Assembly (NCBI GenBank): GCA_032690845.1
Contig: CM064424.1
Location: 50,543,511 to 50,607,510 of the forward strand
Source of the DNA: Eleusine coracana subsp. coracana
Taxonomy: Eukaryota; Streptophyta; Magnoliopsida; Poales; Poaceae
Length of the DNA: 64,000 bases
Reading direction: 5' to 3'
Shown here: piece after piece, positions 52,642 through 63,681 of the stretch
How the letters are laid out: each line of letters begins with the position of its first letter
Numbering within the stretch: the first letter of the stretch is position 1
Made by a program: the position numbers and the translations under genes
Notes under the pieces: model-generated
The model's database searches: none
The model's input: only the letters and a program-made list of their open reading frames with translations
What the model was told of the DNA's origin: nothing

Positions 52642-53927
52642 GTTGGCACCGGAATTTGGACTGGTCCCAGTGATCAGCTACATGGAGTCAGAATCGACTG
52701 GAGTCAACAGAGCTCAACGGCTGAAAAGAATATAGTGGGCCTGATAGGGTTCTTTTATCTCTTTTTATTTTAGTTTAGATTTTGTTTAAAAATAAATCTA
52801 GTTGGTTTGTTTATGAGTCCTAACCGAGCCAGTCAGAACACCTTGCATGGGGCTCTATAAATATGTACTAGGATCTATACGTAAAAAATAACACTTTCGT
52901 TTAATACAATTCGGCGTATCGCCAACCTTTCCTACTCGACGAAATCCTTGTCTCGCGCGGGCTGCATCAGCTCTGATCTCGGCGAGAGGCTTGGATTAGT
53001 CAAACTCGGTAATTATATCCGGTAATTAGATCTTTATTTAGCTTGCTCTATAAACTTAGATTACAGTGTTGTCTCATTTAGGTCCAATCTTCTGTGATTT
53101 TTGTAGATCGCGTGAGGTGCATTTAGGTCATTAATTCGAGTCAGTCTATAGCTTTTATTTATAATTGAATTAAATCTAGTTGTGTTTATCATGTGTGGGC
53201 ACTGTCTCTCTTAGGTTTGATCTGCTCGAATCAGCAAGGCTGCATCGACTTTGATCTCTTGCTGGGTAAACAAGACTAGATTCGATCCGATTATAGGTAG
53301 AGTCGATAGAGTTCTATCAGGACATTTATCTGATAGGTTATCATGGTTCAATCGACTTTCTAATGCTTAATTTGATTATATCAATTATTTGGTTAGCCAT
53401 TTGCCCCCATTTTTGTTGTAATAAGTTAGATCTGTGGTTTTAAAGCATATTTGCAATACCAGCTATTAGATCTATCGACTTAGCACTATCGATAGAGCGA
53501 GTTTATGCACCTTTACTGTAGATCCATTGACTTAGCTCTATTTACTTTAGTGTATTGCATCAACTTGGCTAGTTATTGTGCGTATATCGTTGATTTATCG
53601 ACTCTGGCCTGTTGTTTTGATTTCTTATCGGCATTGAGGAGTTATAGCAGTTTACTTAATTAAATTTGCCAATAAGCCAATATAATCAGCCGATTAGTTT
53701 ATATCTTTTTATTTTTACTCTTATAATAGCATCGGCTGGTTTCACGAATAGTGACTATCGGCTTTCTTCATCGGCCTGTCTTGGGCCGGTGACCCATAAA
53801 ATTTGACTCTTCATCTCTTTGTCGATTTGTAGGGAAAATCGACTGGCATGCCCCGGTTTCTTGTACTGATCCTGCACTGGAGTTAAGCAGATCACCCAGG
53901 TCATGCATGGCAATTTTTGTGTCAACA
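52642..53927 (+). repeat. 5' LTR of element F (1,286 bp)
   Basis: Starts TGTTGGCACCGG and ends TGTGTCAACA; collinear with the D LTRs. TATAAATA at 52856-52863. Confidence 0.9.
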
Positions 53928-53930
53928 CAC

Positions 53931-54611
53931 TGAGAAACCATGTGGATATGTGCCATGGTTTGCAATATGTGATGAGTAATTGACATTGGATGATTTGATG
54001 TTTGAGTTGAAATGCAGGAACCTGGGGATTGCATGACTTTGTGCATTACTATGGTTTTGACTAACCGGAATTGGTGATTGAGTTGGAGAAGTTGCAGGAG
54101 TTGGGAAATGTGTTTGCTTGTCTCATGATGTGTAGGTCACTGGAGTCGACTTGGCTGTCAACAGCGAGAGGATTGGGCACAAGTAGGAGATCCATACCGT
54201 ACACGTGGAGAGGCAAGAAGCACGGACGATTTTGCGGTTGAGCTCTGACTAATATTTGAGATCCTGCACCGACACTGCCGATGGGTGTGACCGGCACTAC
54301 CGATGGTGCCAACCGGCACTGCCGATGGCTGTGATTGGCACTACCAATGGGAGTCTAGAGAGTTCCAATATTGGTGTGTTTCATTGACAGCTTTGAGTCT
54401 TTATAGTTCTTCTTTGTTTTTGTTGTGTTCCGCTGCTGTTGTTGATCACTCCTAAGGGTAGCACATCACAAGTTGGTGTGTGTAGCCTTGGTGATCGATT
54501 TAGAGGTTGGCTTGGGTTGTAATTGGGACATACGCCAAGATCTTGTAATGAATTATAATTGGCTCCCATTCACCCTCCCCCCCCCCCTCTGGTCGCCTTC
54601 TCAATTCTTTA
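53931..54611 (+). mobile_element. Solo LTR of the element H family, internally deleted
   Basis: Starts TGAGAAACCATGTGG and ends ATTCTTTA (final CA changed to TA), matching the H 3' LTR except for a missing middle of about 1.2 kb (junction near 54187-54245). Flanks are CACAC (53926-53930) and CACGC (54612-54616), a TSD with one CG-to-CA change. It sits exactly between the F LTR end and its PBS region. Confidence 0.82.
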
Positions 54612-56899
54612 CACGCTTTTTGGCATGCCTAGTGGTACAAAGAACTTCAAACTTTACATCATGTCTGGACATGGGATGCACAAAGACTCTGAAGCCCCAT
54701 AACCGAAAAACAATATCAGTGCTGAGCTAAAGAATGAACATATGCTCCCAGTTGTTAGAGATGATCTGAGTGAAGAAGCGAAAGCACATGTTCATTAGAG
54801 ACTTGCTGAGTTTGAAAGCCTTCTGTTGGGAACTTTCGGTAAGACAAGGCATGACATCATCTAGAGAGGGAAGGTACCTGTTGTTGTCTTAGTTGAAGAC
54901 AAAGATGAGGATTCACTTGCTAATAAAACAATAGAGACTATTGATGAAGAAACTCTGAATAACATAATCCACATGACTATACACCACGCATTGATTAACT
55001 AATCACCTGTATTGGTTAATACGTTAAGGGATTTGATTATTCAGACTGTGGAAGATTGTATATATGATGATCCAGCTTGTGGGCCAATGTATTTCCATAT
55101 GTCTAGAAATGTTCCTCGGCCTGCAATTGATTCATGGCAACCTAGTGCAAGCACGACACCTCCCGCAGGAAGTTCAGGTCCATCACCTTCTGAGATAACT
55201 CCACCTCCAAAGGATGCTAATGGTACAGCAGGGATAATATGTCACAGAGTAATACTACAGAGGACCAATCCAGAGACGCAGCATTAGCATTATAGACAAG
55301 ATGCAATAGAGCCAAATGTGACATACAGTACGGCGCCTAATGTTGAGCCAAGTCTGTTTGGGATGCTGTCACACCCATTTTAAGAAGCAAAATGGGTGCA
55401 GCCGTATGTGTGCCCAGGATCAAGTTACACACATATACGGTACATCATCAGTGGTAAACATAATAAATATCCATATCCTTTAATTATTACATTGTATCTT
55501 TTATTACGAAAGGACCCATAGGTCTAAAAGAAAAGTACATCCAAGCAACGGAAATAAACTAGCATAGACGTCCCATGACTCCACAGGCATCGACTGGTGG
55601 ACCATCACCTAGTATTCGCCTCCATCGTCTTCCTAGTAGTTTCATTCCTCTCCTGTGGCGGAGCAGCTGTATGGTATATAGCAACGGTGAGTACGTGTCG
55701 TACTCAGCAAGTGAGGGAAAAGATGACATGAGGCTAAGACAAGGAAGGCTTTAAATGGGGTTTGTTGCGTGAGCTTTTAATTCCATATGCATCCTAATTA
55801 CTATATGGGGTCATCCCATCCCTCAATCCACATGGTACTAATCAATCCAAGTCCGAACCATCCCAACTAATCCCAAACCACATCCCAACTAATCTTGTGA
55901 GGATTCCAGGCCGCTCATGACCGTGAGCACGGCTATCATGATAGTTTGATACTCTGCAGAGTTGTACCACTTTACCCACAAGTCGTGATTCCCTTTGTGC
56001 CCGTGGACGCAACCCACATTACACAGTTCCTTTGGTGTGTGGCAGGGTTTCACTACGAGGCTTTTCCGTAGGGTCTCCCAATACATGCTAGCCACTAAGG
56101 TTTCACTCCCGTCCATAAGTGATAGCCCCTCAACAAGCAGCTCATCACCCTAGGTGCCCCCTCTTGAGCCGTTCGAATACAAGGACAGTCCTCTCTTAAC
56201 TTCAATTCCCCGCTCCACCAAATGTTGCACCGACCCTGGGAGAACACCTAATTACTAGGCCAAGCCTTACCCATATCGGTCCTATGATGGCATTGTTTTC
56301 CTGGGTCATCGCTCCAAGAGCCAGGTCCTAGGATCTAGAACAAGCCTACTACCACCAACCATGTGCCCACGGCACCACATCCATTCCACCCGGCTTGCAT
56401 AGATCCCTAATCCATTTTGCTAAAAGAATTACCAATCATTCCCATGTGATATTGTTCATTAGTCAATATTAATTTGGACCCATTTACCCAATAAGCAACT
56501 AAGCATGTCTAGCCATCCCAACTCTAGTTCAAGGCGACAAGGACAAGGTAAAACAGTCCTAGTAAACCCTACAATAGGTTCCCAATCAATTGACACAAGC
56601 ATGCAATTCTACAATTATAATAGGTACAAAATGCGTCAAGGACACTTGCCTTCGTCCTGCATGGGAGGCTGCTCTAACACTTCAAATTCCTGCTCCTGGA
56701 AGTCCTCGTAGGATGGTCCTTATGTATGCTCGCCTTTACGTAAAAAAAATACCGACACAAGCAACACATACAAAATCAATACACAGCCATGTAATAGAGG
56801 AAAATCAATATGTAGATGTAATGAATGCAAAGGTTATGCTCCTACGAGAAATTTGGCGCAAGAATAACCTAATTTGGAGTTACGAGTAAAAAGTTATGC

Positions 56900-57600
56900 T
56901 AGTTTGAAGGTTTAGGGGTAAAAAGGTAAAAACAAGAACTTTTAGGGACCTAATTGTAATTTTATAAAATTACAGGGACTAAAGTGTAAATTATTAGGAC
57001 TGAAAAATAATTACTAAAAAAGTATAAGGATGTTTTTGCAAAATTTTTGGACTTAAACATAATTAATATTAAGTATAGGGGGCTAAGTGCAAAAAGATAG
57101 GGCCAAAATATACTTAAAATTAAGTATAGGGGTATTTCTATAAATTTTCAGGGCTAAAATAATATTTATAAAAATATTAAGGACTAAAACATAATTAAAA
57201 TAAGTCTAGGGGTGTTTTTGTAAAACTATAGGGTTAAAATACTAATTCTAATAATGTATAGGGGTGTTTCTATAAGTTTTTAGGGCTAAAATAATATTTA
57301 TAAAAAAAATATAGACTAAAGTATAATTTAAAATAAAATCTAGGGACTAAGAGTAATTTATAGCAAGTTCAGGGACTAAGGTGTAAAGAGACTGGACTGA
57401 AATATAAATAAAAATAAGTCTAGGGGTGTTTTTGTAAAATTACAAGGCCACCATAATAATTTTAATAAAGTATAGGGGTGTTTCAATTAAAATACAGTGC
57501 TAAAATAATTATTGTGAAGTTCAGGGGCTTAAAAGCAAGTTTCTAAAGGTTTTGTACAAAAACAGGGGCATAAATCTAATTATTTCTAAGCGCAGAGACC
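56900..57600. repeat. Imperfect phrase repeats in the 3.4-kb solo LTR
   Basis: A phrase like 'taggggtgtttttgtaaaattatagggctaaaataa' recurs with variation about ten times (for example at 57180-57260 and 57415-57500). It is AT-rich, has no open frame, and the copies are too diverged to give a clean period. Confidence 0.7.
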
Positions 57601-57663
57601 TAAATGCAAAATACTATTAATATCTAGGAATTACTGAATTAATTTTAAATTAAAAGAATTTGT

Positions 57664-57745
57664 GGACCGGGTCCATGGGCTCTGTGGACCCATGGTCTAT
57701 TGGTCCACGGTGGACCGATTACATACCCCGAAGGGGTATGTAATC
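57664..57745. repeat. Cluster of perfect palindromes at the AT/GC boundary of the solo LTR
   Basis: GGACCGGGTCC (57664-57674), GGTCCACGGTGGACC (57702-57716) and a hairpin with 13-bp perfect arms GATTACATACCCC / GGGGTATGTAATC (57717-57729 and 57733-57745, loop GAA). They stand back to back just before the GC-rich zone. Confidence 0.9.
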
Positions 57746-60599
57746 CGACGCGTTGGATCAAGATCCAACGGCCGAGACTAAAGGGCGGGGGAGTCGTCGC
57801 TGGCGGCCGTCCAGGCGGCGGCGCAAGGCGGGTGTTCACCGGAGCTTGGCCGGAACGGCGCTCCGGCCACTTATTCCTCACCGCGAGGGCATGGAGAGGG
57901 AGAGGGAAGCGAGGCGATGCTCACCGACAGGTCGCGCGGGTGCGGGGGAGGCCGGAAGCGGGTTGGCAATGGAGCTCGACGACAGCGGCGGTCGGTGCTC
58001 GGCGGGGAGGGCCTCCGGGGGGTCGCGAGCGAGCGGGAGGAGCAGGGGAGAGGCAGCAGAGAAGGGCGGTGCCAACGGGGGTTTTATAGCGGAGGAGAGG
58101 GAGAGGAGGCGAGCGGGATCGGGTTCGCCGGGGTAACAGCCGGCAGCGGCCGTTCGAGCGCGGTGACGCGCGCTAATGCACGTTTAAGGCGCGAGAGTGG
58201 GTGGAAGAGGGAGCAGAGGGGGTCGCGTGTGCACGGCGGTGGTTTGGAGGAGCCGGGGAGGCGGGGAGGAGAGGAATCGGGTGGGCGCCGGTTTCGGTTG
58301 CCGGCAAGCAGAGAGAGGGGCTGGGGGTGGGCGATGACAGGCAGGGCTCGCGTGTCAGTGAGAGAAGAGAGGGGGAGAGTGGCTGACGGGCTGGCTGGGC
58401 CGAAGCTGCGGCGACTGGGCCATGCCCGGCTGGCTCGGCCTGCTAGCAGGGTGCGCGCGGGAAGCTGGGCCGGGAGAGGGAGCTGGGCCGAGGCGGGGGA
58501 AAGAGAAGGGAAGGAGGGGAGAGGGTTTCCAGGTGGGCCAGAATGGTGGGTTTCGGCCCACTGTTTTGGTTTTTCTCTTTTCTTTTCTTTTTCTTTCTCA
58601 ATCCTTTCTAAAATCTTATTTCCTAGATACTATTTAGTAAATAAACTGAATGTTAAAATGCACATAATCGTACATGGAAAATGACATGATATGCAAATGA
58701 AATAATTTAATTTAATTTATTTTAAAAATAAATTTGTCCTAGGTTATTTAATTAACTCCTAAATGCTAATAATTGGCATTTTTAGAAATTGTAAAAAGTA
58801 GGATGTTACAGATGCCATCATCATCTGCTTTACCTGGGTAGTTAGGAGGCCAACATACAGTTGCTAATTATGGTCAACAAATGGTTATGCAACTGCTTGC
58901 ATGTGGTCTTACATCGACTATCCCAAATGTCAATGGATCGACTTATTATTGGGCAGTCAAGATTGCTGAAGTAATGAGAGAACAATTTGGATTGAAACCA
59001 AAGAAGCAGACCTACATGTATCGACCTCTGTATCTGCCCAGTTATGATTTAATTCCCATGCCTAGTCGATATAGGCCACCAGAGTTTACTAAGTTCACCG
59101 TACAAGATAATACTACTATTGTTGAACATATCAGCCGATTTTAAGTACAGTGTGGAGAAGCTGGAGCTACTAAAACATTGAAAATTAGGTTGTTCCCTCT
59201 GTCCTTGTCCGGATTGGCTTTCTCTTTGTTCGCATCATTGCCCCTAAATTCAATCATCACTTGGCCGATCTCAAAAAAATTCCTCAAGTATTTGTTTGCT
59301 GAAACTAGAGAGATGAGGTTGTCATATTTGATTGTTGTAAGGCAGAAAACTGGTGAGTCTATGCTTGATTATGTGCAAAGGTTCAGAGAAGTGTGTAGCA
59401 AATGTTTTAGCATGCAATTAACTCATAATCAGATGGCAGAAATAGCTTTCAATGGTTTAGTTGCACCTCTAAATGAAAAGTTTCCCTCGGCCAAATTCAA
59501 AAGGCTATCAAAGTTAGTACATAAAATGTCTATTCAAGAGAACCTATCTCGGGGGGCATGGTCAAGGCTGCTTCAAGTTAATTACAATAATTATGAGTCA
59601 GAGTCTAATGAGGATCCTGAAGAAATCGATATAGCTGAGTGGACTAGAAACAAGAGTGTGTTGTCGTGTCCATGGTTGAAACAGAATAAACCAGAGGAAA
59701 AGTTTGACTTTGATAGCACCAAGGCCGATAAGATATACGATATGTTTTTGCAAGAAAAGCACATTTAGTTGCCATCTAATCATGTGATGCCGCCTGCTAA
59801 AGAATTGAAGAAGATGAGATATTGCAAGTGGCACAATTCGCCATCTCATAATACTAATAATTGCAAGGTGATTAGATGGCAGATTCAAATGGCGATTGAA
59901 CAAGGTAAAATAAAGTTTACCAAGGGTACCATGAAGATCAACGGGCATCCTTTCCCTCCAAATGTCAATATGGCTGGTATCGATAACGTGGAAGCATTCA
60001 TTAAACGAAACCAGAAGAAGAGAGACAGGGAGATGAAGGAGTCACTATTTTATCCACATTGGGAGTGTCCTATCTTTCAATATTGCTGGGATCACAACAT
60101 GAAGCTGCCATCGATCGATAATTTCCCTGGATGTGGTAAGCGCACAGATCAGATGTATAGGGAGGCTCTAAAGAATCATCAGCACAAGCATCGACATGAC
60201 GTGATTAGAGAGTTGATGGTGGGTTCAGTCGATAGGCAGGAACGAGTCTCTACATTTGATCAACTTGGAACCAAGAAGGCAAGCGTCGAAGCTACGTTTG
60301 ACAAAGAAATCAATAGGGAGATGCAAGAAGGACAAGAGCAAGCCGATCAGTGGTGTCCATCTGGTATTTTCTCTAGAAGTCAGAAGCGCATGATTCAGAG
60401 GTTGCATTGCAGGCAGATAAGGGCTGGCAAGTATTATTATGATGAAGATGATGATCAATCGCAAAAGAAAGTCTAGAGGCCAAAAGTAAAATTGCAAGTA
60501 CAGGCACCAAGTGCTATAGTGAGCATGGTGATGATGTTGCCTCAAGAATTTATAGCCTCGGAGGAAGAATTGTTTGCTGATAAGTAAGATACACCATAA

Positions 60600-61190
60600 T
60601 TGGTATTTGATACTCAGCAAGCAATATTTGATAAACCAGACGAGTCTAGACATCGGCACTTGAAGGCTTTGTATCTAAAGGGCTTTGTTAACAGGATGCC
60701 GATGGGAAAGATGATGGTCGATGGAGGTGCTGTAGAAAATATTATGCCAATCACTACTATTAGGAAGTTGGGGAAGACTGAAGAAGACTTAATCGACATG
60801 AACATGATTCTGAGGGATTATGGTGGTCGTACTACAGCAGCCAAAGGAGTTTTGAATGCAGAACTCACAACCGGCAGTAAAACTTTGCTGGTTACTATCT
60901 TTGTCATTGATGGAAAGGGAACCTATAGCCTTCTATTGGGTCATGATTGTATACATGCAAATTGATGGGTTCCATCAACAATGCACCAGTCTCTGTCCCA
61001 TTGGATTGGCGATCAAGTAGAGGTAATCCGGCAGATGAAACCGTTAATGTTGCATCGGCCGATTTAGTACCATGGCATACAGATGATACGGAGTGTTTGT
61101 CTGGCAAGATCTAGGATGGGGACTATGTTAAGATTACTACATAGGGTCTTGAGGTAGTGGACCAGTCAAATTCTAAATTGTTTCTCTGAC
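60600..61190 (+). pseudogene. Protease of element F
   Basis: MPMGKMMVDGGAVENIMP, DMNMILRDYGGRTTAAKGVL and VIDGKGTYSLLLGHDCIHAN end at a TGA (60963). Downstream, the linker is recognisable in shifted frames (VIXADETVNVASADLVPW). TAG replaces TGG at about 61112. Confidence 0.82.
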
Positions 61191-62300
61191 AGGCACCCCA
61201 ATGGAATTTGTAGAAGATGGGAAGTTGGGAAAAGGGTTCATGTCGGCCGATGTACTACAAGAAGTCGATATGGGAGATGGTGATCAACCAAGGCCACATT
61301 CGTTAGTAAGAATTTGGATGAAGATTTTAAAGTTGAATTAATGAGATTGTTAAAAGAGTACCGGGATTGTTTTGCTTGGGATTATTATAAGATGCCCGGC
61401 TTGAGCTGATCCATCGTTGAGCATCAGCTGCCTATTGAACCTAGGTATCGACCTTATAAGCAACCTCCTAGGAGAATTGATCTAAAGATTTATGATGACA
61501 TCAAGGCTGAGATTACTAGGTTATATGATGCCAAGTTCATTAGACCTTGTTGATATTCAGAGTGGGTTTCAAATATTGTGCCTGTTTTCAAGGAGTGTGG
61601 CAAATTGAGGGTTTGTATCGACTTTCTCCCATTGAATAGGGCCACCCTGAAAGATGGTTATCCGATGCTGATTGTAGATCTTCTGGTTGATGCAGCAGTT
61701 GGGCATAAGATTGTCAGTTTTATGGATGGTAATGCTGGTTATAATTAGATTTTCATGGTAGAAGAAGATATACTAAATACTACATTTAGGTGTCCGGGTG
61801 CAATTGGATTATACGAGTGGGTGGTCATGACATTTGGGTTAAAGAATGCTGAAGCTACATATCAGAGGGCAATGAATTATATATTCCATGATCTGATTAG
61901 CAGATTGTTACAGATATATATTGATGATGTGGTGGTTAAATCCAGAAGAATACAAGATCACATTACCAATTTACGGGAAGTGCTCGAGAGGACCAGAAAG
62001 TATGGTTTAAGAATGAATCCAAAAAAGTGTGCTTTTGGTGTATCATCTGGTCAATTTCTAGGTTTCATCGTGCACGAGAGAGGAATTGAGATTGGACCAA
62101 AGAATGTGAAGGCTATCAATGACATTGAGCCACCGATCAACAAGACAGAACTTCAATCGTTGATCGGCAAAGTGAATTTTATTAGAAGATTAATTTCAAA
62201 CCTATCAGGGAAGCTTGATGTATTTATCTCGTTATTGAAGTTAAAAGTAGATCAAAGATTTTTATGGGAGATAGAGCATCAGAGAGCTTTAGATGGTATC
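61191..62300 (+). pseudogene. Reverse transcriptase of element F
   Basis: N-terminal pre-RT and fingers at 61320-61740 are broken by frameshifts and stops, including TAG at 61746-61748 in the YNQIF motif where D has CAG. From 61755 the frame is open: GAIGLYEWVVMTFGLKNAEA, QIYIDDVVVKSRR (catalytic box intact), NPKKCAFGVSSGQFLGF and LIGKVNFIRRLISNLSGKLD. Confidence 0.88.
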
Positions 62301-63180
62301 AAGAAATATTTGATTTTGCCTCCTGTGCTGGTGCCACCAAAAGAAGGATTGACTTTCAAGATTTATCTTGCAGCTGATAAAAAGTCAATCGGATCGACAT
62401 TGATTGATGCCGAGACCAGGTACATTGAGATAGAAAAATTATATTTATGTTTATATTTCTCGTGTGTGAAGTTAAGGCACTATCTGCTATCAGCCGAGTG
62501 TGTAGTGGTATGCAAAGATGTTGTCATTAAGTATATGCTATCGGCTCCAATTTTAAAAGGACTAATTGGTAAGTGGATGCTGGCATTGGCTGAATATGAC
62601 TTGACATATGAGTCTGCTAAAGCTATCAAAGGCTAGGTTTTGGCTGATTTAGTTGTTGAGCATTGTGGATCAGCGGTGTCGATGGTAGAGCCGGTGCCAT
62701 GGTTGTTGTTTTTTTATGGTTATATGTGCAAGAATAGGTGTGGCATCGGGCTTTTGATTATATCATCTCAAGGGGCAAGGTTTGAATTTGCGTTTGCTAT
62801 AGAGGCATCGACTAATAATCAAGTCAAACATAGAGCTGTTATTAAAGGATTGCTGATACTAAAGGAAACTGGAATCAATTGTGTTGAAATCATTGGAGAT
62901 TCATTGTTGGTACTCGGGCAGCTAGCAGGAGAATTTGAATGTAAAGATGATATATTAAGGTTGTTTTATACCGAGTGTCAAGGTTTGTTGTAATGTTTCG
63001 AAACAGTGAGATTCAAGCATGTCCCAAGGGAGCAGAATATGGAGGCAAATGATTTGGCTCAAAAGGCATCTAGTTATCAGTTGAATACCAGTGAAGTCCT
63101 TGCTGATGTAGCCAATGTTGATGAAGAAGATTGGAGATCCAAGATCGTTCAATATCTCAAGGATTTGACTCAACGTACGC
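62301..63180 (+). pseudogene. RNase H and second RNase H of element F
   Basis: First RNase H to about 62580 (FKIYLAADKKSIGSTL with a short deletion before DAETRYIEIEKLYLCLYF). TAG at 62634-62636 (CAG in D) precedes the second RNase H (WLLFFYGYMCKN, where the usual FDGS Asp is Tyr; NNQVKHRAVIKGL; EIIGDSLLVLGQLAGEF; EQNMEANDLAQK). The first catalytic Asp of the second RNase H is lost. TAA at about 62991. Confidence 0.8.
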
Positions 63181-63189
63181 CTCGAAAGA

Positions 63190-63620
63190 TTTGATATATG
63201 GCATTGAGGTATGTTTTATTAGAAGAAAAGCTTTATTATCAAACGATTGATGGAGTGTTGTTAAGATGTTTGAATCAAGAAGAAGCCAAAGTTGTTATGT
63301 GAGAAGTTCATGAAGGCATATGTGATACACATCAATCAGCTCATAAGATGAGGTGGTCGTTAAAAAGGACTGGGTATTATTGGCCGACTATGCTGGAAGA
63401 TTGCTTTAAGTATTATAAAGGTTGTTAAGATTGTCAGAAATTTGGGGCAATACAGAGAGCGCCGGCATTGGCTATGAATCCAATCATCAAGCCATGGTCG
63501 TTTAGGGGATGGGGTATGGATATGATCGACCAAATTTATCTAGCATCAAGCAAAGGCCATAAATATATTCAGGCAACTATGGATTACTTCATAAAGTGGA
63601 TTAAAGCAGTGCCTATTATG
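63190..63620 (+). pseudogene. N-terminal integrase of element F, truncated
   Basis: The HHCC region is visible in pieces (LYYQTIDGVLLRCLNQEEAK, HQSAHKMRW, GYYWPTMLEDCFKYYKGC*DCQKFG). The core begins WSFRGWGMDMIDQIYLAS and KWIKAVPIM, then unrelated sequence starts at about 63621. Stops at 63300 and 63426. Confidence 0.8.
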
Positions 63621-63681
63621 GGATACTTGCCTTACGGGTATCCTCATACAAGACTAAGTCGGTAGCCGACCGGGTACTTCA
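63621..63681. other. Unassigned 61-bp junction between F and the family A LTR
   Basis: It matches neither the integrase of D nor the LTR or leader of family A, and has no PBS-like TGGTATCAGA on either strand. It may be filler or the remnant of another insertion. Confidence 0.4.

Larger units (their letters stand above)
55367..58810. mobile_element. 3,444-bp solo LTR, possibly Del/Tekay lineage
   Basis: Starts TGTCACACCC and ends GGATGTTACA, flanked by a perfect TSD GATGC (55362-55366 and 58811-58815) inside the gag of F. It has no gag, pol, PBS or PPT. Such long TGTCACACCC...TTACA LTRs occur in Tekay/Del-type chromoviruses of grasses (recognition only). Three zones: mixed sequence to 56880, AT-rich phrase repeats to 57640, and a GC-rich block to 58560. 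It may also be a non-coding non-autonomous element, but no internal PBS or PPT was found. Confidence 0.8.
54661..60476 (+). pseudogene. Gag of element F, interrupted by a 3.4-kb solo LTR
   Basis: Starts ATG at 54661 (MSGHGMHKDSEAP). The N-terminal spacer runs to 55366, is interrupted at 55367-58810, and resumes at 58816. Capsid motifs: YRPLYLPSYDLIPMPSRYRP, LFPLSLSGLAFSLFASLP, DYVQRFREVCSKCFSMQL, VAPLNEKFPSAKF, then after TAG 59766 AKELKKMRYCKWHNSPSHN and WECPIFQYCWDHNMKLPS. TAG and TAA stops near 54796, 54862, 55001 and 59141, plus frameshifts. Confidence 0.82.
52642..63620 (+). mobile_element. Element F, Ty3/gypsy Tat-like, 3' end missing
   Basis: 5' LTR 52642-53927, internal start CGCTTTTTGGCATGCC (54614), gag, protease, RT, two RNase H domains and the start of integrase. 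It is interrupted by a copia solo LTR at the LTR/PBS border and by a 3.4-kb solo LTR in gag. It breaks off at about 63620 in integrase. The left flank CCTCC has no partner in view. Gag is much closer to E than to D. Confidence 0.87.

Noticed and set aside
55012..55287. Separate 91-codon gene
   Set aside because: It is simply the gag spacer of F, collinear with D 11815-12020, cut by a stop and the solo LTR.
57917..58684. 255-codon ORF (plus) in the GC-rich zone of the solo LTR as a host gene
   Set aside because: The GC-rich block is open in several frames at once, the peptide is low-complexity Arg/Gly/Ala, and it lies wholly inside a solo LTR bounded by TG...CA and a TSD.
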